Shown here piece after piece: positions 46,155-60,059 of a DNA stretch of 64,000 nt. The DNA lies in NCBI GenBank assembly GCA_024449915.1, contig JAMZAV010003088.1:124001-188000 (forward strand), read 5' to 3'. The notes below the pieces were generated by a model. That model was not told the DNA's origin. It did no database searches and was given only the letters and a program-made list of their open reading frames with translations. The translations under genes were made by a program, and so were the position numbers. Each line of letters opens with the position of its first letter. Position 1 is the first letter of the stretch. This DNA comes from Sweltsa coloradensis. Lineage: Eukaryota > Arthropoda > Insecta > Plecoptera > Chloroperlidae.

Positions 46155-47081
46155 CAATTGACGACTTGAATTGTACCCGCCTCCTGACGTCACGAGGCAA
46201 CATGGCGGAATTAGTTGGTATAAATCCTCATTTCGCAAGTTGACGCCTGCTTCACGGCGCAACACTTATCACGCTCTAACTTTTATTCTATTCATTATTG
46301 GACAATAGTTAAATGAATAATATTTAGCAAATATATCATTCTTTGTAATAGCGATTATTTCGATTTTTTTGACACAGTCGTTAGCTTGTTATAACAATGT
46401 ACGCATCATACATGTGAAAATTATCAATGACTAAAGTTTTCTCAATAATTTATTTGACAAAAAACTACTGATCGGATTTCGACAAGACCTCTTTAAAAAT
46501 ATGCATCAGACTGTTTAGACAAGAAATAAACTAACTTTCTAGATAGAAAGTGCACTGAACGAAACTTTGCAGCATAGAGTAATATGCAGGGTATGTGTTT
46601 TTATCTAAATACGCACTCTTGACGTGCGGAAAAAAAGCGTGGAAAAAAAGAAAAAAAGTGCACGCTGCATATTACTCTATGCTGTAAATTTTCGTTCAGT
46701 GCACTTTCTATCTTGAAAGTTAGTATATTTCTTGTCTAAACAGTCTGATGCATTCTTACAAAGAATCTTTGTCAAATTTTTTAAAAATTAATGAGAAAAC
46801 TTAAGTCATTGATAATTTTCACTTGTGTGATGCGTACATTGTTATAACAAGCTAACGACTTTGTCAAAACAATCGGAATAATCGCTATTACAAGGAATGA
46901 TATGTTTGCTAAATATTATTCATTTAACTATTGTCCAAATAATGAATAGAATAAAAGTTAGAGCGTGATAAGTAATGCGCCGTTCAGCAGGCGCCAGCTT
47001 GCGAAATGAGGATTTATACCCAATACTAGTCACGTGACCTATCGATCGTTTTAAGCTCCGCCCATTTCGAGTCGTCAATTG
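46155..47081. mobile_element. 927-bp long-inverted-repeat (foldback) element
   Basis: The ends CAATTGACGACTTGAA and CGAGTCGTCAATTG start two arms of about 420 bp that stay matched to the centre. Shared blocks include GGTATAAATCCTCATTTCGC, CACGCTCTAACTTTTATTCT and CAGTGCACTTTCTATC. A spacer of about 60-70 bp lies near 46,600-46,660. There is no coding capacity. The outermost 90 bp of the arms diverge more than the inner part. No target duplication was found. Confidence 0.8.
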
Positions 47082-47968
47082 ACAAGTAAAATGCATGGCT
47101 TTAAGAAAAGTAGGATAGGTAGTTTATATTTCAAGCACTAGAATACTTACGTAGGCCTATTTAGTTTTATATGCTTAGATTTGTTGTATGTTTCGCTGAT
47201 CTTAAACCTATTGTGTATAACATGTGTATTTATTTTTAATTTGTAATTAATTAATTTATTTAACGTCTATCCTATTCAGTTATAAAACTGATTTACAAAG
47301 GAGGACAACTAAATAAATCTAATTATATAGATGCAGACACAACAATGAACTACAGTTTAGTAAATATTTGAAATAGTAACATTACCCTACAACAAAAATG
47401 CATTAAAACACAACAATTTTGATGACAAATAAAAAGGATATTAAATGCAATTAATTAATGAATTAAATATAAAAAAAGTATAGAAAAATAAATAAGAAAA
47501 GAAAAAAAAAAGAAAGAAGGAAAAAAAAGAATTTTAATAATTTCATAGGGCCCACATTCTCACACTTACCTGTATCAAACGTCTACACCAAATTCGAGAT
47601 TGCTGGAAAACGTATTTCTCGTTGAACTTTGGCTGCAGCAATATCTTCAATTATCAAATTCAATGTTTTTGCGTTTTCCTTGACCTCTAAAGCTTGAATA
47701 GGAATTTTTAAATAAGCCCAAAATTTGACGTGGGTTTTAAGGAACTGGATGAAAAAACCACTTGAAAAAAAATTTTCGGATTTAAAACCCAAATTTTTTA
47801 AATTTAAAACTTTTAAATTCTATTGAGGCCAAAGGGTTTTTGTAGTATTCTTTTTCCCGAACAAAAGCAGGGTTACGTCAAGTTTTGGGCTGGCTTTTTT
47901 GGGCCCAGGGCGAAAAAGCTGTTTCATCAAATAAAATAAACTTCCCCCCCTTTAGATTACAGTTACAA
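47082..47968. other. Unassigned; quality begins to fall
   Basis: At 47,250-47,290 TTAACGTCTATCCTATTCAG then TTATAAAACTGATTTACAAA resembles a diverged 3' end of SINE family S on the minus strand. From about 47,680 homopolymers become stretched. No gene is recognised. Confidence 0.4.
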
Positions 47969-48778
47969 TTGGATAAGCGAAAGGAGCAAAGCAAGATTCC
48001 TTTTTCCACTACGCTGAAAAAAAAAAAACCCGGAATTTTTTTTTTTTTCCTTTCCTTCTTTTTTTTTTTTTCCGTTTTTTTGGGTGTGTTTGTCAGCACA
48101 AAATTTCCCCGGCCCCAAAAACCGATCCCTCCTTTTGCATGAAATTTATGGGGGCTTTCAAAATCTCTAAACCCTTAGAACTCCACGTTTTTGGGCGAAA
48201 TCAAAAAATTATTTCTCTTTGAAAACCCGAAATTTTTAAAACGTTTTTTTTTTTCGATTTTTTGAAAATTTTTTTTTTACATATAACCCCTACATGTTTA
48301 ATCCGTTTTCATATTTTTTTTCAAAAGAACCTTAATTTTATGAATTAAGATATCCGTGTAAAAATTTAAAGCGAAATCGAAAAATTTTTTTTTCATGAAA
48401 ATACAAATTTTGTGGGTTTTTTTTTTTTTTTAAAAAAATTTTTTTTACTTATAAAAACCTACATTTTTTTATTTCATTGAAATACTTTTTTCACAAAACC
48501 CTTTTAATTTTTTATAAATTTTTTAAAATTCGTGTGAAAGGGGGGAAAGGGGGGGGGGCAATCGAAAAAATTTTTTCCTTATAAAAATCGAAATTTTTTT
48601 CGTTTTTTCCCTTTTTTTTTTAAAATTTCCATACGTTAAAATTAAAAAAATTAAAATTAAAGTTTATTTTTTATTTTAATTTAATTTTTAAAAAAATTTT
48701 AAATTTTAAAACAAATTTTCACAGAACAAACAAAAAATCCCATAACCATGGCAGCTCAATGCCCCAAATTACCTCATC
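47969..48778 (+). mobile_element. Family B Helitron-like element, 5' part (copy B5a)
   Basis: Starts TTGGATAAGCGAAAGGAGC and carries the family B block order with many homopolymer errors, ending GGCAGCTCAATGCCCC, AAATTACCTCATC at 48,778. The rest of the 3' terminus resumes at 60,421 in the same orientation, so the element is interrupted by the 11.6-kb palindrome. Confidence 0.6.
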
Positions 48779-51699
48779 AGTAAAAGTTTTGAGGCACGGG
48801 GGTGTCAAAGGGATGCCGCCAAATTAATTATGAAAATTTTTTAATTACCAGAAAAATTTTTTTAATTAATCATTTTTTTTTAATTTTTTCCCATTTTTTT
48901 AATTATTCATATTTTTTTTTTAATTTAAATGTTTTTTTAAATTTTTTTTAATTATAAATTTTTTTAATTATAAATTTTTAAATTTTTCAAGATGGCGAAT
49001 GCTCCCTTTAGAGTTTTGGCCTCTTTAACCTAATTTTTTCAAAAAGGGCGGATACGACACAGAGGGTAAACCATTTTAAAACCTAACATGTTGACGTCAT
49101 GAAAAACCTGCCCAAGACTTGTTTTTTTTCAAGATGGTGGATACAAACACTAAAGTGTGACTGTTTTAAAAAAACCCTTTTTTTTTTTTAAAAACACAAA
49201 AAAACCTAACCCTTTTGGGGGAAGGGGGCCTCGTTACACCCCTTCCCAGGCCGAAGACGGGACCGAGATTTGCCCGGTTTTTGAGCTTGACTTGTCAAAG
49301 CCCTACCCCCGGTGTCGGTCCCGCAGAGTAGTTTGCGCATGGTTTTATTTCGCGATATTTTTAAATTTTAAATATTTCCAAGAAATTTTACTTTTTTGAA
49401 AAAAAGTCAGATAAAGCTGTATTTTGAACCCCGACCGTCTGCCCCAAAACTTGCCACGCTAACCCCCGGGGAACTGCCAGGAAAACAGATAAAACAGCAT
49501 TTTTTTTTAAATTTCGTTATCTAACCCACGGACCAACGAAAACGGCGCTCCCTTTAAAAGAAAAATTTGTAACTAAGAAAACGCTTTCAAAGTAGGGATT
49601 ATGGGAAAACAAAACGGACCTAGGGCGCGGCGTTTACCTGGGAAAACCCCAACAGGGTTAACAAAAGCAACATTATACCAGTGAATTTTGGAACTAATTT
49701 AAAAAAGCTATATTCCCCATAATAACCAAGCATGATGACAGGGGTGTGTCACATACAAAAACCCCTGTAAAGACTGTATTTGTGTGGGGAAGGGATGCAG
49801 GATAAGGAAATGGTTTACTTGGGTGAATTAATTTAAAAGTAAAAAAACTTATTCAGTTTATAACAAATTTTGGGAAATTTTTTTAAAACAAATCACATTG
49901 CCCCTGTAACCACAATTTTACAATCATATTTTGGGCATCAAGACATTCATCAACACCACTTTCACTGAAAGATAAATTCAGAAACCAAGTTATACACAAT
50001 TTTTTCCCTTTTTCACAGTAATTTACTTCTCCTCTGATATAAAAATGTTCAATAGGGGTTTTTCCACAAAAGGCCCATTTTGGCTAACACGATGTAAAAA
50101 CAGGGAAATTTAAAGTTTTAAAATTGATTTACACGATAGCAAATTAACTCACTCGAATCAGAAACTTCTTCAAGTTTTTAAAAATCCCACAAAACCGTCG
50201 GGTGTACGGGGTTTTTCCCTGTAAAAGAGGGGGCAGCTGGGGCTCCAGCGCCTATTTTCCCTCACGGGGGATGTCTGTAGGTGCCCCACCCCCCCCTTTT
50301 CCCACATTGCAATGGCCCACATGCAACGGTATCTTTTTCAAATGGCATAGAGACCCCCGTGGGCAGCAAGTTTTCGGGTTTTTTACACTAACACTTGGAA
50401 ATTGTAAAAAGGTTCTCAGTCTGGCCGAAAAATGTTTCCCATTTAAAACCATGCCCAAACCCATTTTTGGGAATCCTTCCCTTGCGCGAAGGTTTAAAAT
50501 TTCCCAAAAAGCGGGGCCCACTCATAAACGACTGTTTTTTTAAAAGACTCTGAAATAATTTTTTTATTGTGTAGCTAAGAAAAACCGCATGGTATGCGAC
50601 GCCCCAAGCAAAACCCCCGGGACATTTAACTGACGGAAGCTCAAGACCCCCTTTTTTGCACTTGAAGGTGCTCCTAGCCCCGTTTCGTGAAGTTTTCGTA
50701 AAATCTTGGGAAAATTTCCCTTTGAAATGTTCGTAAAATTTTGGGAAAAATCTTCGTGGAGCTGCTTTTCCCTTTTCTTTTCCCATCACCAACTTAAATG
50801 AAACTGTCTGGGTTCCCAATCTAAGATTACATGATTTAAATTTATTTTTTAAAATTACTTTTTAAAGTCCTATTATTTTCCACTGCAGACAGAGGGCCCT
50901 AGACCCCCAATTATTTTAAAAAATTTGGGGTGGTCTATTCATGAAGTGGGTGAATGCATCCAATTATAGGAACATAGCCTATTCAAAAGGAGTGCATTGT
51001 ATTTTTAAAAACGAAGGGGAATTAAAAACATTTTCATTTTTCAGCCTTTTTGTTCGATTTTCCCACCTTTTATTTAGCCTTTAGTTTTTTTATTGGGCGG
51101 CGCCGTCTTTCCCTTTGGGGGGTACATTGTAATTTTTTTTTGGGGGAGGAACTTTGACCCACAAGCCCCTGACCTGATTTTCGCCCAAACCTGCTGGTTT
51201 GTCGGTTAGTCCCCTTTTGGGCCCAAATTTTAAAGCACTTTTTTTTCAAAAATCTTGGGGGTTTTAAAACGACCCCGGAAATAGTATCATATTCAAAAAA
51301 CCTTGAGGGTTTGGGTCCCCAAAAAGGGAAAAATCTAAAGGGGAAAGGGAAGGGCCTTGTGAAACCTAAAAGCAAAAATTTTTATCAATTTTCTTATACT
51401 CTAGAAAAGGGCGTAAAAAATAATAATTTTTTCCCTTGCAATTTTTCCCAAGTCCAATATAGGGTTGAAATAAAATGTTAAAAAATAATTTTTTCCATTA
51501 CAAAAGTTTTAAGTTTTTTATAATACCATGAAAAGAAAAATGTGGGGCAAATAAGATTTTTGTTACTGAGGTGTCCGTTTTTTTAAATTTATTATGTGTT
51601 GGAAATAATAAGGAAAATTTAAAATATTTTTTAAAGTTCTTACCTCGGGAAAAAGAAAATGCGAAAAAAACCCCCAACCTAAAACTTCCTTACCTTCAG

Positions 51700-52400
51700 A
51701 AATTCTCACCCAAACAATTCACCAACCACACATAGTTTCCCCTTTCACCTTTTCTCACACAAAACCCCACACAAAGTACACATTGTACCCCAACATCTCA
51801 CACTACAATACACTAAAACCACACAAAGTACCACTTTTTTACTACAACTCACACTAAAAATACACTTCACCACAAAAAAGTCACCTGTACCCTACTCCCC
51901 TCTAAACACAAAAACCACAAAAAGTACACATTTACCCTACCCCCTCACACTACACTACACTTAAACCACCCAAAGTACACACTGTACACTACAACTCACA
52001 CTACAATACATTTAACAATACACCCCCCAAATATACACTGTCACTACTCTCCTCACACTAACCCCCACAAAGTACACTTTGTACACTACATCCCCACACT
52101 ACACTACACTACACCACACAAAGACCCCACTTTTTACTACATCCCCTCACTACACTACACTACACCACATAAAGTACACACTGTTACTAAAATCTCAAAC
52201 TACAGTACACTTCACCACACAAAGTTACAAAACTAAACCTACATCTTACCTACAATACACTACACTAAAACTACACAAAGTACACTCTGTACCCCCCTTA
52301 ACGTCTCACCTACCCCACATAAAGTCAAAAACCGAAACACTACTTCCCTCACACTACCCCGGGCAAAAAATACACACTGAAACACAACACTACACACAAA
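51700..52400 (+). repeat. CACTACA-type satellite, left arm
   Basis: Irregular units built from CACACAAAGTACACACTGTA, CACTACA and CTCACACTACAATACACT. The reverse complement array is at 56,880-57,540. The period is unclear because of consensus errors, roughly 55-65 bp. Confidence 0.6.
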
Positions 52401-52439
52401 ACTTTTCCTTGAAAAAGTTAAAATTCTTTTTTACTTTGT

Positions 52440-55400
52440 AAAAAAAAATGATTTGAAAACAACTTGCCCTTTTACATGTTTTACATTTTTTTTGGGGGAT
52501 GAAAGAAAGTAGGGGAAAAACTTTTTAAACCACCCTCATTAAAAAAATTTTGGCAGGGCCAAAAAAATATTTTTTTTCCCCTGCAAGTTTTAAAAATTTC
52601 TTACTTTTTTTTGGAAAGAAAAATGTGTGCAAATAAGTTAAGAGACTAAACAAACTTTTTAGGCCCTACCACGAATAAAATAATTTTTCCCTTTTACAAG
52701 CTAAAAAGTTTTTGGTTTAAAAAACTAACCAGTTCTTTATTCCCTAAAGAAATTTTTCGTACCATAAAATACTTTTTCTTAAAAAACCCACAAGTTCGTA
52801 TACTCTGTCACGCAAATGTGCGCATTTGATTTCCTGAAAACTTTTCAAGTTCTAATATCTCTGTTTAAAAAAACCCCTGAAAAAAAAAGTTTTCCATTTA
52901 CTAATAAAAATACTATGTAAGAAAAAACGTGCAAGTAATAAACCTTTCAATTACAAAATAATATATTCCCTTTTATTCTAACGAAAATGTGCCAATTTTA
53001 ATTTTAATTTTTTCCCTTTAAAAAAACTTTTTTTTAAATTCTAATACTCTGTAAAGAAAACTCGTGAATTAAATTTTCAAACTGACTACTTTAAATAATA
53101 TGTGAGAAAAAAAAACGTGCAAGTAATTTAACATTTCAATTACAAATAATAAATTTTTTTTTACTCTGTTAAAAAAAACGCGTGAAAAAAAAGTTTTTAA
53201 AAAACTGGCTACTTTAATAGTATGGGGAAAAAAACGTGCAAGTAATTTTAAAAAATTTCAATTTTCAAACTAATAATTCTTTTTACTCTGAAAGATTAAT
53301 GCACGTAAATAATTTACAAAAATAAAAAACACAAGTTGTTTTTTTTCTGTAAAAAAAACTTGCTAAAAAAGTTTACAAAACAACAAAACCCCACCCAAAT
53401 TTTTTTAAACTCTGTAAAGAATAATTTATCGTTAACCCAAAATTTTTTTGTTTTTATACTCTTTAAAAAAAAAAATGCATTAGGGTAAATTTCAAGTTAC
53501 AGTTACATATTTTCAAGTTTTTTTACGCTCCCGTAAGAAAAATTTTCGTGCCCTTAAATTAAGTTTTTCCTTTTTAAAACTTTTAAGTTCTTTTACTCTA
53601 TAAAAATTTTAAGGCGTGAAAATAAATTTAACAAACTATAAAGTTATTTTTACTCTGTGAAGAAAAAAGATTTGGGAAAAAATTTGTGGGTTTTTTACTT
53701 TTCGTACATATTTCTTTGGTAAAGGGTATTGTTTAAAAATTTTTACAAATTTTTGCACTCTGTGAAGAAAAATTTCGTGAAAATAAGTTTCATGTGTAAA
53801 ATTTTAAATTTAAGTGTTGTGCTTTTTGATCATATTTCTTTAGTGCAAGGAAAAAATTTTAAAAAATTTTTTCTAAGTTTTGTTTCAACTTTTTTAAGAA
53901 AATAGCGTGAAATTTTTGACAACCTTTCAAACTTACAAGTTTTTTATACTCTCTAAATAAAATTTTGGGGGCACACAAGTAACTTTTTTTCTTTTTAAAT
54001 CCTACAAGTAATTATTTCGTTGTTTTAAAAATTTTCATCCACAAATAACAAGTTTTTTACTTTTTAAAAAAAAAAACTAGATTTATACATTGTAAATTTT
54101 TTTGCCCTGGGATGTAATAAAAATTTTTTACTTAAAACTTAAAAGGGTTTAAATTTTTTAAACAAAATTTGGGAAAAAAAGTTTTTCAAACTAAAATGTT
54201 ATTAAACTCTGTAAAAAAATGTTTAAAAAAAATTTCGTGTTCTTAAAATTTTTGTACAAAATTTCTTATGTTTCAAAAAAAGTTATATGAAAAATATTTT
54301 TTAAAAAGTTTCTTGCCTCAATGAAGAAATTGCGTGAAAATAAGTTTTTCAGGGCAGTTTTGAAAAAATTGAAAAATGTTTAACCCTTTTGGGGACATAT
54401 TTTTTTTTAGTGCAAGGAAGTAAAATGTTTTCAACGTTTTGCCAAATTGTTAACATATTTCTTTTAAAGGGTAAGAAGTAAAAGGGTTTAAAAATTTTTT
54501 AAACCAAATTTTACACTTTGTAAAGGATTAGCCTGAAAAAAAAGTTTTCAAAATAACAAACCCAAAAGTTATAAAACTCTCAACCCAAAAAGCTTTTTAA
54601 AATAAGTTTTGATCAAAATAAATTTGCAGTTTTTTGCAAATTTGCTTTGAGTTTTGCGCACATTTTCCTTCCCCATGAATTAAAAAAAATTGGGAATATG
54701 TGGAAAAATATTTTATAAATTTTTCCAAAAACACACTCACATAAAAAAAGATATATCCACCCTGAAGACATGCATGTTTTTAAAAAAGTATTTGAAACTT
54801 AAAAATTTTTTTAGGAAAAAATTTCTTGAATGCACGCATTTTTCTTTACATGCTAACAAAGTGGCAGAACTTTTCTACATTCTTTCCCTTGCAACAAATT
54901 AACAAAAAAAATATGTAAAACATGCAGAATTATTAACTTATTTGGGAAAGGAAACTTAAGTTATTTGCAACCATGTTCTATAAAATATATAGAACTTGAA
55001 AGTTTATAAGGAAAATATCCTTTTTTGCCTCCTTTTTTTTTACAGGAAAATATGTAAAAATTTTTGAGTTTGCTTTTGTGGGTTTAAAAAATTTTTTCAA
55101 CACATTTTTCCCTTTACAAAAGTATAAAAACCTTTTTGGGTTTTTTAATGTGTAAAATTTTTTTTTTCAACTTTTTTTCTTTTCAGTTATAAAAAAACTT
55201 AAAAAGTTTTTTTTTTAAGTATGTGTTTTGTTTGTACATGTAAAATTTTTACCGGGGGTATAAAAACTTTTTAAGTTTTTTAAAAATTTCTTCCTGCATT
55301 TTACCTTTTCTGAAAAAAAAACTTTTAGATTGATTGAGAAAAAATAAAATTTTTGTAAAGTAAAATCTTTTTCAGGTATATAAAATTGTAAGGGTTTTTA

Positions 55401-56850
55401 ACTTCGTTTTAAATTTTATAACGCATTTTTTTTTTGCAGAGTATAGGAAAACTTAGGGTTATTGCATACTTTTTTCTTACAGATTATAAAGGCCCTTTTA
55501 AGTTTGTGCTTTTTTTTTTCGGGATTTTCTTCACAGAGTAAAAAAATGAAAGTTTCAAAAAGGAAACCAAAATTACTTGCACACATTTTTTTTTTACAAG
55601 AGTTTAAGAAATTGTAAAGGGTTTGGCCCAAGAAAAATAATTTTTTTGTACCGCAAATTTTTTTACAGGCTATATGAACTTGTAAGTTTTAAAGAAAAGT
55701 AAAAATAAGTAAAGTTTGGTGTTATATTATAAAGTTTTTATTTTGTGCACGCAAATCTTTACAAATTATAAAACTTTTTAAATTTTGATGAAAAAAAGTC
55801 ATAAAACATGTACACTAAAAATCTTTTGAGCGTTAAAAAACTGTCAGTTTGGGTTGTTTGTAAACTTAAATTTTCTAAATTTCTGTACATAGTATAATAA
55901 ATTGTAGGTTTTTTTTAAGTAAAAATTTATCTTCGTTGCACACATTTTCTTGACCATATTTTGAACCCGGGAAGTTTGTAAACCTTATTTTAGCAAACCC
56001 TTTTATTTTTTCAGAGTATAATAAAATTGTGAATTTGTTTTGTTCGTTAAAATTTTTTGGGAGCATTTTTTTCTTTTAAAGTATCATAACTTTTTTAGTT
56101 TTTTTATTTAATGTTAACTTGCCTGCAAAGTTTTTTTTTTTCTTACATAGTATTAAATTTGTCATTTGTAATCTTATATTCACGAGTTTTCCCTTTTCAG
56201 AGTTTTTAGAAAATTAAAAAAGTTTCTTAAGGAAAAATTAACTTAATTGCCCCACATTTTGGGTTTTGAATATAAAATATAAATTTGTTTTTTAAATTTA
56301 AAAGGTTTTTCTTTTTTTCACGTATTTTTTTTTACAAAAGTATTATATCTAGTCCCCCTTTTTAAAAATTTTTTTTCACGAGTTTTTTTTACAGGTAATT
56401 AGAACCCTTTAAAAAGTTTCTCATGGAAAAATTAAATGCACATTTTTCGTGACAGAGTATACAACTTTTTAGGTTTTTAAGTAAAAATAGTTTTTTGTTT
56501 CCCCAATTTTCCCTTTTTGGACTTAATAACTGGTTAGTTTGTAAACCCAAAACTTGTTACTTTTAAAAAAAACTTAAATTTTTTCGTTGGGAGACCTAAA
56601 AAATTTGTTAGTCTCTTACTTTTTGCAAAACATTTTCTTTCCCCCAAAAAAGTAAGAACTTTTAAACTTTGGGCCAAAAGGAAAAAACATATTTTTTGGC
56701 ATGATTTTCTTAATGAGTTTTGTAAACGTTTAACACTACTTTTTTGCATCAAAAAAAATATGTACAAAATTTAAAAAACAAGTTTTTTTGCCCTCAATTT
56801 TTTTTTACAAAATAAATTTAAGGGAAATTTTTAAACTTTTCAAGGGGAAA
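52440..56850. repeat. ~60-bp satellite spanning the fold centre
   Basis: To the left of about 54,600 the units read ACTCTGTAAAGAAAA, CGTGCAAGTAA and TTACAAGTTC. To the right the complement appears (ACTTTTTTACAGAGTAT, TTGCACACATTTT). Spacing between ACTCTGTAAAGAA words is about 50-60 bp or multiples. No reliable open frame lies inside. Confidence 0.6.
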
Positions 56851-56879
56851 ATTAGGGGTGTAAATGTTTGTAAAATTTT

Positions 56880-57540
56880 GTACTTTTTGCGGGGTGTGTG
56901 AGGTGAAATAGTGTACGGTTTTGGGACTTTATGTGGGGGTAAATGTGAGACGTATGGGCCCGGTGTACTTTGTGGGAGTGTTTGTGTAGTGTATTGTAGG
57001 GTAAATGTAGTGTTCAGTTTTTACTTTGTTTGGTGGAAATGTACTGTAGTGTGAGGAAAGTAGTAAATTGTACTTTAAAGTGGTGTAAATGTAGTGTGTG
57101 AAAAGATTTAGTAACCCGTGTGGGGACTTTGTGTGGTGTAGTGTAGTGTAGTGTGAGATGTGTGTACAATGTGTACTTTGTGTGGTGTAGTGTTTAGGGG
57201 AGTAGTGTACGTGTTTTACTTTGGGGTGGTGTATTGTGTGTATTGTAGTGTTATTGTGTGGGCAGTGTGTACTTTGGGGTGGTGAAGTTAGGGGTATTTG
57301 GAAAGGAGTGTAAATGTGGGACTTTGTGTGGTGTAGTGTTTAAAGGGGAGTAGTGTACAGTTTTGTACTTTGTGTGGTGAAGTGTTTTTTGTAGTGTTGG
57401 GGTTTGTAAACAGTGTGTAAATTTGTGTGGTGTATTTTATTGTATGTGAGATGTTTTTTTACAAAAGTGTACTTTTGTGTGGTTAGTGTGAGAAAAATTT
57501 TGAGGTTAAAAATATGTGTGGTGGGGGTGGGAAATTTTAG
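56880..57540 (-). repeat. CACTACA-type satellite, right arm
   Basis: Complement of the array at 51,700-52,400, seen here as GTGTACTTTGTGTGGTGTAG and TAGTGTGAGATGTG units. Confidence 0.6.
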
Positions 57541-59764
57541 GGGGAGAAGTACTGAAGGGGGTATGGATGTGTAAATTTTTTTGTGTTATTTTTTCGGGGG
57601 GGGGGATTTTCTTTACAGGGGTGTAAGAACTTTATAAAAAAAATTTTTAAAATTTTTCCCCTTTTTATTTTCCCAAAAACAAATATAAAGGAAAAAACGT
57701 ACAAAAAAAACCCCAGTAACACTTATCTTAAATTTTCACCCATTTTCTTTACATGGTAAATTTTAAGAACTTTTAAAAATTTTGTAATGTGAAAAATTAT
57801 TTTCCCCCACATTTTCATTACAACGTAGTATGGGCTTTAAAAATTGCAAAAGGAAAAATTTTATTTTCCCCGCATTTTCTAGAGTATAAGGAAATTATAA
57901 AAAATTTTTGCTTTTAGGTTTACAAGGCCCCTTTCCTTCCTCTGGAAATTTTTTCCTCAGGGCATCAACCCCTCAAATTTTTTTGAATTTATACTATGCC
58001 TGGGGGCGTAAACCCCCAAAATTTTGAACAAAGTCTTTAAAATTTGCCCCAAGGGCAAATAAACCCACAAACCAGCAAAGGGTTTTGGGGGAAAAAACAG
58101 GTCCCGGTCTTGTGATCAAAGTTTTTCCTACACAAAAAAATAATTAAAAACTGTAAAACCCAAAAAAGGAATGACGGCGCCGCAATAAAAATCTAAAAAG
58201 GGCTAAATAATAGGTGAAGTCCTTTAACAACAAAATTTTTAACAAAGAAAATGTTTTTTAATCCATTCGTTTTTTTAACATACAATTTCACTCCTTATGA
58301 AGGCTATTGAATTCCTATAAATTTGGGTGTCCTTCACTTTCTTCATGAAAAGACCACCCAAGTTTTTTTAAAAAAATTGGGAATTTTCCCAGACGTCTGT
58401 CCTGCAGTGGAAATAAAAAGGACTGAAAAAATTTTTAAAAAGTAAAATTGAAAACAAAGTAATTTTTAGATTTCAAATCCAGAAAAGTTTCATGGAAGTT
58501 GGTGATGGGGGAAAAGAAAAAAGGGCGGAAAACTCCACGAAATTTTCCCCCAAAATTCACGAACATTTTAAAGAAGTTTTTTTCCCAAAATTCAAAGAAG
58601 CTTTCAAAGAAACTTTCCCCCTAGGAGCCCTTTTAAGTGGGAAAGGAGTCTTGAGCTTCAGTCGTCAGTGTCTGAGGGGGAGTTTGTGGACATCCCCAAA
58701 ACCATGCTTTTTCCCCCTATACATCAAAAAGAATTATTACAGAGTTTTTTATTAAAAAGGGGCCCTCATGAGTTGGGCCCCGCTCAATTTTTAAACCTTT
58801 TGCGACAAGGCAAGGTTCAAAAATGTTGCCCTGGTTTAAAATGAAGCATTTTAAAAGGGCCAGAAAATGGAACCCTTTGATCAATTTTCCCAAATGTTTT
58901 GTGTAAAACCTGAAAATCTTGCTGCTACGGGGCCTACTACTGCCCTAAAAAACGAAAACAGTTGGGATGTCCCCATTGCAATTTTGAAACTGGGTCATGG
59001 TCACCACAACAACCCGTAAAGGAAAAATAGGCCTGGAGCCCTAGCTGCCCCCCCCTTTACAGGGAAGCCCCGTACAAACCGACGTCCTGTTTGGGGTTTT
59101 TAAAAACTTGAAAAAAGCTCTTCTATTCTGAAATGAGTTATGCTATCGTGATATAATCAATTTAAAAACTTTAATTTTATGTTCTACATCGTGTTAGCCT
59201 ACATGACTTTGTGAAAACCTCTATTGAACATTATATATCATGAGGAGAAGTACATTACTGTGAATATGGAAATAATTGTGTATGAACTTGGTACTGAATT
59301 TATCTACAGTGAAGTGGTGTTGATGAATGCTGCTTGATGCAAAATATGTATTGTAAAATTGTGGTTACATGGACAATGTGATTTGTTAAATAAATTTCAA
59401 GATTTGTTATAAACATGAATAAGTTTTGACTTTTAAATTAATTCACCCTATGTAAACCATTTCCTTATCCTGCATCTTCACACACTAAATACATGTCTTG
59501 ACAGGTTTGTGTATCGTGACATCACCCATGTCATCATGCTTGGTTCTAGTTATGGGCGAATATAGCTTTTTTACTTAGTTCCAATATTCACTGCTATATA
59601 GTGTTGCTTAGTTACATGTTGAGTTCCTAGGTAGCGCCGCGCGTAGTGTCCGTTTAGTTCCAATAATCCCTACTAGAAAGCGTTGCTTAGTTACAAATTT
59701 TGCTACTAGGTAGCGCCGTGCGTAGTGTCCGTGTAGGTTAGATAACGCAATAAACTCATGCTGT

Positions 59765-59835
59765 CATCTGTGTCCTGGCAGTCCAGTGGTTAGCGTGTCG
59801 AAGTTTGGCGCAGACGGCCGGGGTTCAAGTACAGC
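59765..59835 (+). repeat. tRNA-Glu-like SINE head in the right arm
   Basis: TCCTGGCAGTCCAGTGGTTA is close to the A-box region of tRNA-Glu, and CCGGGGTTCAAGTACAGC is a B-box-like segment. A distorted mirror copy lies at about 49,410-49,490, supporting the palindrome. The B-box stem is not paired well, so it is a SINE or pseudogene. Confidence 0.5.
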
Positions 59836-60059
59836 TTCATCTGACTTTTTTTCAAAAACGTAATTACTTGGAAATATTAAATTAACATATATCGCGAAAT
59901 AAAACCACTGCGCATCTACTTCTGCGCACCGACACCGTGGGGTAGGTCTTAGACAAGTCAAGCTCAAAATCGTCAGTCTCGGTCCAGTCTTCGTCCTGGA
60001 AGGATGTACACGATGCTCCGTCCCCAAAAGTTAGGTTCTTGTGTCAAAAATAAAAAGTT

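Noticed and set aside
49157..50819. Open frames of 80-143 codons in the left arm of the 11.6-kb palindrome
   Set aside because: Mirror sequence in the right arm (58.4-60.0 kb) does not conserve the same frames, and the consensus here is full of homopolymer errors.
51700..52400. Telomere-like repeat
   Set aside because: The units are CACTACA/ACACAAAGTACAC mixtures, not TTAGGG or TTAGG type, and the array occurs in inverted form in the same palindrome.
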